A stretch of DNA of 18,733 nt from CAYJPK01 sp964372035 (GTDB lineage: Bacteria; Desulfobacterota; Desulfovibrionia; Desulfovibrionales; Desulfovibrionaceae): positions 1 through 18,733 of the forward strand of contig CAYJPK010000038.1 in assembly GCA_964372035.1 (NCBI GenBank), written 5' to 3'. Under the pieces are notes generated by a model. The model was given only the letters and a program-made list of their open reading frames with translations, did not search any database and was not told where the DNA came from. Within the stretch, counting starts at the first letter, position 1. Each line of letters starts with the position of its first letter. Of the stretch, positions 8,501-14,192 are shown one piece after another. Position numbers and translations under genes: made by a program.

Positions 8501-8715
8501 GAATTTCTTAGGTTTTCCTGCTTTTCAGGATTAAATTTACATGCATTTTGTTCGTACTCTTCAATGCTTTGTGAATTAAAAAATTTTAAATAAGCATCAG
8601 TACAAAAAAGTATTTTTCCATCTTGTGCATAACAACATAAGATTAAAGAGCTATTCGAATACAGTTCTTCGAGAAACTTTATTAAAGAAACTTGAGAGTT
8701 AAAATTAGAATGCAT
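5575..8715 (-). CDS. Soluble hybrid sensor histidine kinase with five PAS units
   Basis: A 1046-residue cytoplasmic hybrid kinase; no membrane helix or signal peptide is visible. Five PAS-like units occupy about 12-122, 145-258, 273-388, 403-517 and 539-645. Units 2-5 each carry an (L)IDCN motif, with D at 166, 295, 424 and 554, a strikingly even period of about 129 residues. A short coiled coil leads to HisKA (H684 in NMSHEIRTPMNG), then the ATPase domain (N box N796/N800, DTGVGI 832-837, GGTGLGLAI 861-869), and a C-terminal receiver domain with acidic pair E929/D930, phospho-acceptor D973 and K1025. The ATG at 8715 is chosen because GGTGAGG lies upstream; a TTG at 8733 would overlap that site. 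No output domain or partner regulator is adjacent, so the phosphate presumably passes to a distant Hpt or regulator. The signal is unknown: cofactor-binding residues are not obvious. Confidence 0.9.
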   Translation of the reverse strand: MHSNFNSQVSLIKFLEELYSNSSLILCCYAQDGKILFCTDAYLKFFNSQSIEEYEQNACKFNPEKQENLRNSVDEWLNNLAKAFKHSGQSFPWIHILPNGSKVNVEYSLTRMNYGEIPFVTAILNKAQKKVYTLEELYYEDKNAKTMFEASPIASCLWDTNHRLIDCNKSFMDLLKIKSKDEYKQNPESFYPHLQENGRQSSEYSLEVLNKALELGEFKVEWLWHDANKTPVPTFSVCRHLVLDGNDVIAEYILDLQELRQSQAIAEEVEKRNKVVLDAMPLSMSFWDKDYKLIDCNNASVKLFGFKDKEEYHKKFNEVSPKYQPDGSESLFALHKKFDEAMEKGISYVDWMHKQPDGSRVPVDKTCVKASYHGEDVIVTFSKDLRELSAKQKEVEEAELRTKLMLESLPIGVLFWGEDLNLIDCNTELLKLFGFTSKEQYSNNISKTYPETQPDGRSSKELMDFALKKALQSGNYFLDFVCTMPETKEEFHAKIGIRRIEYKDGYALVNYILDLRDLNAAKKEAEDAELRNKLMLDSMPLVVNFWDENLTLIDCNNAGLELFKLKSKEEYIENFDKLLPERQANGTKSSKVLELKLIEALKKGSANVEFNHISLDGKNLPVEILFTRINYKDNYGVLCYIRDLRPLKNMLSKINKTNENLRKAKTIAEKNAAAKSEFLANMSHEIRTPMNGILGLMHLLEQTDLMPEQAKYVSKSLLSAKNLLRIVNDVLDFSKIESGHFQIEEIPFKMSDVFNELEDLYKPLCDEKGLLFNIITKNCSNTLLGDPFRIKQVLFNLIDNAIKFTEKGSINISFNAEILDNNNVKCLFSVQDTGVGIRDEQKNSLFEAFTQADTSFTRQYGGTGLGLAICKKLSAMMQGDIWVESDFGEGSTFYYSALLKLVEKKEKSKVIEFVRQADNIKTAHLLLVEDNEINQLVAEDLLIQAGYTVDIAANGQEALNLLEKNNYDLVLMDIQMPIMDGLTATVKIREQEKFANLPVIALSAHALDEDKQKSIAHGMNEHITKPIEPRMLYEVIAYWTGKERYI

Positions 8716-8821
8716 AAAACTTATCCTCACCAAAAAAATTAAAACAATAAAAAATTTTAATTAGTAAGTAAATACTAAAACAAGCACACTCTGCGTATAA
8801 CAGCCATAAAATGACATATAA

Positions 8822-8836
8822 TTTACATAGTGTAAA
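8822..8836. repeat. Operator-like inverted repeat upstream of the PAS kinase
   Basis: TTTACA, three bases, TGTAAA: a perfect six-base inverted repeat, 107 bases before the PAS kinase ATG and downstream of its proposed start point. It could bind a dimeric regulator or form a small leader hairpin. In DNA this AT-rich, one chance occurrence is possible. Confidence 0.3.
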
Positions 8837-8868
8837 GTCTATATTTATAACCAATCAAACTATAATCA

Positions 8869-8897
8869 AGAATATATTAAATTTGAATAATTTTCAA
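8869..8897 (-). promoter_or_regulatory. Candidate promoter of the PAS hybrid kinase
   Basis: On the minus strand TTGAAA (8897-8892), 17 bases, TATTCT (8874-8869). The start would be near 8862 and the leader about 147 bases. Two TTGATT hexamers exactly 11 bases apart (8864-8869 and 8853-8858) overlap the -10 and start region; 11-base direct repeats are the usual spacing for OmpR-family regulator sites. Confidence 0.4.
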
Positions 8898-8963
8898 GCG
8901 AAAAAAGCTTTGTAAGGGGTGAATAATACATCTTTTTGGTATAATCGATAAGTAGGGTTTTAC

Positions 8964-9190
8964 AAAAATTTAGAGCCACAAAAAAATGCGGCTCTAGTTT
9001 TTTTAACATAAGATTTAGCTAACGAACGTACATCAAAGGATTATATTATACAACATTCCATTATATCTGTACTGTGATTATTTTGTAGGTCTTGTGTTTA
9101 TTACTATTCTTTAAACTATTTCATATATCATTTAACAAGGTCGTGTTAAAACTACGTTCGTTAAGCTGCCAAACCATCGTACTAGGGGGT
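8964..9190 (-). ncRNA. Candidate structured non-coding RNA
   Basis: No open reading frame of note explains this stretch. On the minus strand it follows a promoter-like sequence (9197-9228) and ends in a terminator hairpin (8971-8996). Inside, AGCTTAACGAACGTA (9167-9153) can pair with TACGTTCGTTAGCT (9030-9017), a 14-base-pair helix with one bulged A, closing a domain of about 150 bases. Within that domain TTTAACA and TGTTAAA (9150-9144 and 9137-9131) form a perfect 7-base-pair hairpin around a 6-base loop. The size and long closing helix loosely recall 6S RNA, but no conserved 6S, tmRNA, SRP or RNase P sequence was recognised. It could also be a long terminated leader or a regulatory site pair. 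Existence as an RNA is inferred. Confidence 0.38.
8971..9004. terminator. Strong intrinsic terminator hairpin, usable on both strands
   Basis: TAGAGCC (8971-8977) pairs perfectly with GGCTCTA (8990-8996) across a 12-base loop. The plus strand continues with GTTTTTTT (8997-9004), the minus strand with AATTTTTG (8970-8963). No plus-strand gene lies upstream (the PAS kinase is on the minus strand), so its likeliest job is to end the candidate minus-strand RNA, or transcripts escaping lepA, before the PAS kinase promoter. Confidence 0.75.
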
Positions 9191-9236
9191 ACTTATATTA
9201 TAAATAATTCCAGAAAATGCTTTGTCAACAAGCATT
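9179..9236 (-). promoter_or_regulatory. Promoter with operator-like symmetries in front of the candidate RNA
   Basis: On the minus strand TTGACA (9228-9223) and TATAAT (9202-9197) are both perfect consensus hexamers but are separated by 20 bases rather than 17. The -35 is the centre of an inverted repeat with 7-base arms AATGCTT and AAGCATT (9236-9230 and 9222-9216). At the expected start point lies GTAC-CCCCTA-GTAC (9192-9179), a C-tract flanked by short inverted repeats. A long spacer with symmetry elements suggests a regulated promoter. Confidence 0.45.
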
Positions 9237-9245
9237 ACAAATAAA

Positions 9246-9303
9246 AAAAGCCTAGCACTAAAGATAGAAAAAATATCTTAATAAAATCAAAGTGATAGGC
9301 TTT
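9246..9303 (-). terminator. Terminator of the transporter-lepA operon
   Basis: Read on the minus strand, AAAAGCCTATCACT pairs with AGTGCTAGGCTTTT with one mismatch (core arms 9291-9300 and 9250-9259), ending in seven T. A nested hairpin (AAGATA with TATCTT) sits in the loop. It starts 33 bases after the lepA stop. Confidence 0.85.
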
Positions 9304-9336
9304 TAGAAAAAAATCGCTTGAGAGTTGTTTTAGCTG

Positions 9337-11142
9337 TTAATCACCATCAAGTTGAAGAGCAGCTAAGAAGGCTTCTTGAGGAAGCTCAACATTACCCATA
9401 CGCTTCATACGTTTTTTACCCTCTTTTTGCTTTTCAAGGAGCTTACGCTTACGTGTAATATCACCACCATAGCATTTTGCAGTTACGTTTTTACGAAATG
9501 CAGAAACGGTTTCACGAGCAATTACTTTTTGTCCAATTGCTGCTTGAATTGCAATTTCAAACATTTGACGAGGAATGGTGCGTTTTAATTTCAAAGCTAA
9601 GGCTCTGCCATAATGATAAGCCTTATCTCTATGAACAATAACAGCCAAGGCATCAACAGGTTCAGCATTAAGCATAATATCAAGTTTAACAAGATTAGAA
9701 GTTTTATAGCCTAAAATTTCATAGTCCATTGAAGCATAGCCACGTGTAGCTGATTTTAAGCGGTCAAAAAAATCAAATACGATTTCAGCAAATGGTAATT
9801 CATAAGTAATCACCACTCGGCTAGTTGAAATGTATCCCATATTGACTTGAGTTCCGCGCTTTTCTTCGCATAATTTCATTACATTGCCAACATATTCGCT
9901 TGGTACGTGAATATCAAGCTTAACATATGGCTCATATAAGTTCGTAATTTTAGTTTGGTCAGGAAGCTTAGAAGGGTTGTCAATTTCAATCGTTTCACCA
10001 TCAACTGTTTCTACTCTATAAATAACAGACGGAGCAGTTGCAATTAGTTCAACTAAAAATTCACGTTCAAGACGCTCTTGAATGATCTCCATATGCAAAA
10101 GACCTAAGAAACCGCATCTAAATCCAAAGCCTAGAGCTTGTGATGTTTCAGGTTCCCAAGAAAAAGCAGCGTCGTTTAATTGCAATTTTTCAAGAGCAGC
10201 TTTCAAGTTTTCATAATCACCAGGTTCACTAGGGTATAATCCACAGAAAACAACTGGTTGAACATCTTTAAACCCAGGTACTGGCTCATTTGCAGGATCG
10301 TTTATTAAGGTAATCGTATCACCAACCTTTGCATCTCCTAAGGCTTTAATATTACCGCATAAAAATCCAACTTCACCAGCTTTTAACTCGTCCATATCTT
10401 GTGTTTCAGGAGAGAAAACACCAAGGCGAATAACTTCATAAGTTTTTTCAGTCGACATTAATTTTACTTTGTCGCCTTTTTTGATTACGCCGTCCATAAT
10501 ACGGAAAAGTACAACAACACCTTGATATGAATCATACCATGAGTCAAATATAAGGGCTTTTAGAGGGGCATTAACTTCACCAACTGGCGCAGGCAATTTT
10601 TCAACAATAGCCTCAAGAACATCATCAACACCCATGCCAGTCTTAGCAGAAACAGGCAAAGCATCAGTACAGTCAAGCCCAATAGCCTCTTCAATTTCTG
10701 TACGTACTCTATCAACATCAGAACTAGGCAAGTCAATTTTATTTAAAACAGGAATTACGTCATGGTCATGATCGAGTGCTAAGTATACGTTTGCTAGTGT
10801 TTGTGCTTCAACACCTTGAGTCGCATCAACAACTAATAGGGCACCGTCACAAGCGGCTAATGAACGAGAAACTTCATAGTTGAAGTCAACGTGCCCTGGA
10901 GTATCAATCAAGTTTAAGATATAGTCTTTTCCATTTCTTGACTTATAAGGAATACGCACAGTTTGAGCCTTAATAGTGATACCTCTTTCACGCTCAAGAT
11001 CCATTTTGTCGAGGTATTGTTCACGTTTTTCACGGTCAGAAACAAGCTTAGTGATTTCTAAAATACGGTCAGCCAGCGTTGATTTACCGTGGTCAATATG
11101 TGCTATGATACAAAAATTTCTAATGTGTTCTAGTGATGACAT
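9337..11142 (-). CDS. lepA: Elongation factor 4 (LepA), ribosome-associated GTPase
   Basis: A 601-residue translational GTPase of normal EF4 length, acting on the ribosome (back-translocation and 30S biogenesis are the proposed roles). G-domain motifs: P-loop AHIDHGKST (14-22), switch I RGITIKAQ (53-60), DTPGHVDF (80-87, catalytic-type H84), NKID (134-137) and SAKTG. The C-terminal domain typical of EF4 is intact, ending in the basic RKRKLLEKQKEGKKRMKRMG block that contacts tRNA. The ATG has AGG eight bases upstream and lies 15 bases after the stop of an amino-acid permease gene, so it is probably the last gene of the transporter operon. lepA more usually precedes lepB; no signal peptidase gene follows here. 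Confidence 0.97.
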   Translation of the reverse strand: MSSLEHIRNFCIIAHIDHGKSTLADRILEITKLVSDREKREQYLDKMDLERERGITIKAQTVRIPYKSRNGKDYILNLIDTPGHVDFNYEVSRSLAACDGALLVVDATQGVEAQTLANVYLALDHDHDVIPVLNKIDLPSSDVDRVRTEIEEAIGLDCTDALPVSAKTGMGVDDVLEAIVEKLPAPVGEVNAPLKALIFDSWYDSYQGVVVLFRIMDGVIKKGDKVKLMSTEKTYEVIRLGVFSPETQDMDELKAGEVGFLCGNIKALGDAKVGDTITLINDPANEPVPGFKDVQPVVFCGLYPSEPGDYENLKAALEKLQLNDAAFSWEPETSQALGFGFRCGFLGLLHMEIIQERLEREFLVELIATAPSVIYRVETVDGETIEIDNPSKLPDQTKITNLYEPYVKLDIHVPSEYVGNVMKLCEEKRGTQVNMGYISTSRVVITYELPFAEIVFDFFDRLKSATRGYASMDYEILGYKTSNLVKLDIMLNAEPVDALAVIVHRDKAYHYGRALALKLKRTIPRQMFEIAIQAAIGQKVIARETVSAFRKNVTAKCYGGDITRKRKLLEKQKEGKKRMKRMGNVELPQEAFLAALQLDGD

Positions 11143-11157
11143 CTTTTTTACCTATAT

Positions 11158-11832
11158 TTAGTTTATCCTGCCAAAGCCAGGAATATCGAAATGTTTTTCA
11201 AGTTTATTCAAAATAAAAGTCGCAATGCTTACAAGTCCTAAATAATATAAACCTGCAAATAAATATACTTCTGTTGGGCGAAAAGTCATAGAAACTAAAG
11301 ATGAAGCCTCACCCATAATTTCCATGCAAGTCACTAAATATGCAAGCGAAGAATATTTTATTAAATATATAATTTCATTGCCACAACCAGGTAGTGCTCG
11401 CCTTGCAGCTTGCGGAACAATAATGTATAAAATCGTATGAAGTTTAGTAAATCCAAGGGCATAAGCAGCCTTTAGCTGTCCCTGCTTTATGGATAAAAGC
11501 GCACCACGAATATATTCTGACTGATAAGCACCAGTACATAAAATAAAGCTAAAAAGTGCTGCTCCATAGGCGTTAAAATAAATTCCAATATGTGGTAAAC
11601 CAAAATAAATTACCATAAGTTGCACAATAAGTGGAACTCCACGTATAACTGCAACAAAAAAATTAGCAATCGCTTTTAGCTTACTATGACCAAAAACTCT
11701 AATGACACCAAGAAATAATCCAAAAATAAATCCTATAACTGCTGCTGGAACAATTAAAGCAACAGAGTAGAATAAGCCACGGTTTAAGGCAGGTAAAATG
11801 CTTTCATATATAAAATTTAAATCAAAGCCCAT
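11158..11832 (-). CDS. Polar amino-acid ABC transporter permease (second subunit)
   Basis: A 224-residue inner-membrane permease of the HisM/GlnP family. About five membrane helices can be traced (starting near 20, 54, 84, 150 and 190). The EAA loop that docks on the ATPase reads AAYALGFTKLHTILYIIVPQAARRALPGCGNE (split here: AAYALGFTK at about 122, then VPQAARRALPG). Its ATG overlaps the ATPase stop by one base (TAATG), so translation is coupled. With the other permease gene it would form a heterodimeric channel for the amino acid delivered by the binding protein. The substrate cannot be read from the permease. Confidence 0.9.
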   Translation of the reverse strand: MGFDLNFIYESILPALNRGLFYSVALIVPAAVIGFIFGLFLGVIRVFGHSKLKAIANFFVAVIRGVPLIVQLMVIYFGLPHIGIYFNAYGAALFSFILCTGAYQSEYIRGALLSIKQGQLKAAYALGFTKLHTILYIIVPQAARRALPGCGNEIIYLIKYSSLAYLVTCMEIMGEASSLVSMTFRPTEVYLFAGLYYLGLVSIATFILNKLEKHFDIPGFGRIN

Positions 11833-12581
11833 TATTCACCTATATTATTTTCAAGTAAGCCACAGAAATCTTTAGTTCTTGTTTTGGCTTGAGCATTTAA
11901 TAATTCGCTTGGAGTGCCTTGTTCAATAATTTTACCTTGCTCCATAAATAAAATTTCAGTCGCAAGAGCTTTTGCAAAATCCATTTGGTGAGTAGCCATA
12001 ATCATGGTCATGCCTCCTGCTGCTAAATCCTTAATGACATTCAATACTTCACCTACTAATTCAGGGTCAAGGGCAGAGGTTGGCTCATCTAAGAGCAAAA
12101 TTTTTGGATCCATTGCGAGCGCTCTAGCGATAGCAACTCGTTGTTTTTGCCCACCTGAAAGTTGAGCAGGGAAGAGGTGTGATTTTGCAACCATGCCAAC
12201 TGCCGCTAATTCTTCCAAAGCTCTTTTTCTTGCTTGCTCCTCGGTAAATCCACGAACCTTACGAAGAGCTATAGTAATGTTTTGCTCAGCATTTAAATGG
12301 TCAAATAAGTTAAAATCTTGAAATATCATTCCAACTTTTTGGCGCAAATCACATAAGCTTGTGCTGTTATTAACATTAACCCTAGTACCATCGAGGCTAA
12401 TGGTACCTTCGTCAGGAATAATTAAGCAATTTAAGCATTGTAAAAAAGTACTCTTGCCACCGCCTGATGGACCAATGAGAACCTTTAACTCACCCTTGTT
12501 AACATTAAGCGAAACTGATTTCAAAATTTCTTTGCCGTCAATTATTTTAACTATATTTTCAGCCTGTAATATGTAAGACAT
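11832..12581 (-). CDS. Polar amino-acid ABC transporter ATP-binding protein
   Basis: A 249-residue ATPase of the GlnQ/HisP type that powers amino-acid uptake. Motifs: Walker A GPSGGGKST (37-45; glycine where serine is more usual), Q-loop Q88 in MIFQDFNLF, signature LSGGQ (141-145), Walker B ILLLDEP (161-167, catalytic E166), D-loop SALD and switch H198 in ATHQM. The MIFQDFNLFDHL sequence after Walker A is characteristic of the polar amino-acid class. It sits between two permease genes, 9 bases after the first and overlapping the second. A ribosome binding site AAGGT precedes the ATG. Confidence 0.95.
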   Translation of the reverse strand: MSYILQAENIVKIIDGKEILKSVSLNVNKGELKVLIGPSGGGKSTFLQCLNCLIIPDEGTISLDGTRVNVNNSTSLCDLRQKVGMIFQDFNLFDHLNAEQNITIALRKVRGFTEEQARKRALEELAAVGMVAKSHLFPAQLSGGQKQRVAIARALAMDPKILLLDEPTSALDPELVGEVLNVIKDLAAGGMTMIMATHQMDFAKALATEILFMEQGKIIEQGTPSELLNAQAKTRTKDFCGLLENNIGE

Positions 12582-12590
12582 AATTTTACC

Positions 12591-13271
12591 TTAATGAATA
12601 ATATAACCTGGAATGGCTACACGTTTCTCGATTTTTCTTAAAAACATAATGCCAACAAAAGTTATGCAAAAGTATAAGAAACCAGCCACAATATACATTG
12701 TCAAATGTTCATATGTACGAGAGGCAACAGCGCCAGCCCTTGCCATAATATCAGGAGCACCTAATGCAAAACACAGTGCAGAATCTTTAAGCAAAATAGA
12801 ATATTCATTACTCCAGCCAGGAATTGATAAACGAAGGGCTTGTGGAATAATAATGTTTTTTATTGCCATTTTATCTGTCATACCAAGAGCTTTTGCCGCT
12901 TTTAATTGACCTTGTGGCAGAGATAGTATGGACGCTCTAAAAATCTGAGATTGATAGGCAGCACTTGTAAAGCCAAGCACGATACTGCACGAAGTGATAG
13001 CGTCTAACTCAAGTCCGATGACTTTAAAAAAACCAAAATAGAACAAAAATAATAAAAGTAGAATTGGCACACCACGGAAAAACCAAACATAAGTTCTAAC
13101 AAAAAACTGAATAGGTCGTGAGCCATAGACCTGTAAAACGGCTAAAGGAATGCCAAGAATAAATCCTAAAGCTAAGGCAGAAATAACAGTAAATACAGTT
13201 ATATATGCCCCGCCTAAAATATAAGGCAGGGCACTGTATATTGTTTCAAATCTTGTTAGTAGAATTTCCAT
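12591..13271 (-). CDS. Polar amino-acid ABC transporter permease (first subunit)
   Basis: A 226-residue inner-membrane permease of the HisQ/HisM family, paralogous to the second permease of the operon. The EAA loop reads AAKALGMTDKMAIKNIIIPQ then ALRLSIPGWSNE (about 126-158). Hydrophobic helices begin near 18, 56, 85, 160 and 190. It starts only 6 bases after the binding-protein stop and has no clear ribosome binding site, so it probably depends on translational coupling. A transporter with one binding protein, two different permeases and one ATPase is the common arrangement for basic or polar amino acids. Confidence 0.9.
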   Translation of the reverse strand: MEILLTRFETIYSALPYILGGAYITVFTVISALALGFILGIPLAVLQVYGSRPIQFFVRTYVWFFRGVPILLLLFLFYFGFFKVIGLELDAITSCSIVLGFTSAAYQSQIFRASILSLPQGQLKAAKALGMTDKMAIKNIIIPQALRLSIPGWSNEYSILLKDSALCFALGAPDIMARAGAVASRTYEHLTMYIVAGFLYFCITFVGIMFLRKIEKRVAIPGYIIH

Positions 13272-13277
13272 TTACTA

Positions 13278-14012
13278 TTAATCTAATTTATATTTCTTTT
13301 TTAATTCTGCCCAGTAAGGGTCAGCCATCAACAATTTATAGCCTTCATTGATTTTGTTAAGTAAGTCGCCGTTCTTTTTGTTAACAGCAACACCAAAATC
13401 AACAACACTACCGAAACTTCCAACTTCTTTAACAGCAATATTTAAATTAATAGCATTTTGTGCCGGAGCAGAATCCATAGCACCTGCTTGTAAACGACCA
13501 TTCATAATTTCAGATATAATGTCTGATGAGCTAGCATATTGAACAATTTGAAAATCAGCTTCTTTATCAGCTACCATTTTCTTTAAAACATTAACTTCAT
13601 CAGTACCTTGTTGAACACCAACTCTAAGTTTTGAATTAAGAATTTTATCTTTAGTTAAATCGCTATCTTTCTTAACGATAAATACTTTCTTTACAGTCCA
13701 GTAAGGGTTTGAGAAATTAACTTGTTCAGCACGCTCAGGAGTAATTGACATACCTGATGCTACCATTTGGATTTTATCCTGTGCTAACATTTGCACAATA
13801 CTTTTCCACTCAAAAGGCTTATGTTCAACAGTAAAACCCATTTTCTTTGCAATCCAATTCATTGAATCAACATCAAAACCAGTCGCTTTACCTTCTACAT
13901 TAATGAATGCAAATGGCGGATAGTCTTTGTCAATTCCGTTAATAAAGTCAGCTGCATTTGCAACGCTAGCAAAACTAAACATAAGCATAAGAGTACATAT
14001 CAGTTTTTTCAT
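13278..14012 (-). CDS. Periplasmic polar amino-acid binding protein
   Basis: A 244-residue solute-binding protein (SBP_bac_3 family). The signal peptide is residues 1-20 (VANA before ADF). Expected ligand contacts are present: S86, S89 and T91 in ASGMSITPER, R94 for the ligand carboxylate, T137 in QQGTDE, and D180 in GAMDSAP for the alpha-amino group. DKDYPPFAFI near the mature N-terminus and FDVDSMNWIAKKMGF are family hallmarks. It is first in the operon, with a strong site (GGAAGGA) and a promoter 38 bases upstream of the ATG. It is clearly paralogous to the protein encoded at 14193-14948. The side-chain specificity is not decidable by eye. Confidence 0.92.
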   Translation of the reverse strand: MKKLICTLMLMFSFASVANAADFINGIDKDYPPFAFINVEGKATGFDVDSMNWIAKKMGFTVEHKPFEWKSIVQMLAQDKIQMVASGMSITPERAEQVNFSNPYWTVKKVFIVKKDSDLTKDKILNSKLRVGVQQGTDEVNVLKKMVADKEADFQIVQYASSSDIISEIMNGRLQAGAMDSAPAQNAINLNIAVKEVGSFGSVVDFGVAVNKKNGDLLNKINEGYKLLMADPYWAELKKKYKLD

Positions 14013-14049
14013 AAAATCCTTCCTTTAGATTTGTTCATTTAAAGACAAG

Positions 14050-14101
14050 ACAATACATTTAATTCTATTAAAAATCAAGTTTTTGTTTGCTTTAAATGTA
14101 T
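14050..14101 (-). promoter_or_regulatory. Promoter of the transporter-lepA operon with flanking inverted repeat
   Basis: On the minus strand TTGATT (14078-14073), 17 bases, TATTGT (14055-14050). A perfect 10-base inverted repeat brackets it: ATACATTTAA at 14053-14062, over the -10 and spacer, and TTAAATGTAT at 14092-14101, upstream of the -35, centred 39 bases apart. This geometry would suit a repressor or regulator binding both sites. Confidence 0.5.
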
Positions 14102-14121
14102 AAATTGTAGTGAAGTGAAAT

Positions 14122-14162
14122 AAAAAAAACATTAAGTCATTTTAGCTCCTTAATGTTTTTTT
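14122..14162 (-). terminator. Terminator of the stand-alone binding-protein gene
   Basis: CATTAAG (14130-14136) pairs with CTTAATG (14149-14155), extended by A and T runs to about 13 base pairs. The minus strand ends in eight T. It lies between the second binding-protein gene and the transporter operon, so the two are separate transcription units. Symmetric enough to work in both directions. Confidence 0.85.
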
Positions 14163-14192
14163 ATTATAACTTATAAATTAAAAAGTATTTAG

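Noticed and set aside
8716..8733. TTG start of the PAS kinase at 8733
   Set aside because: It overlaps the GGTGAGG ribosome binding site that serves the ATG at 8715.
8940..9004. Tiny plus-strand RNA from TATAAT at 8940 to the terminator at 9004
   Set aside because: The -10 is perfect but no -35 is found at a usable distance, and the product would be only about 50 bases. Kept only as a remote alternative.
9017..9167. Inverted repeat as the ends of a small transposon or MITE
   Set aside because: No flanking target-site duplication was seen and the arms carry a bulge; RNA pairing or paired regulator sites fit better.
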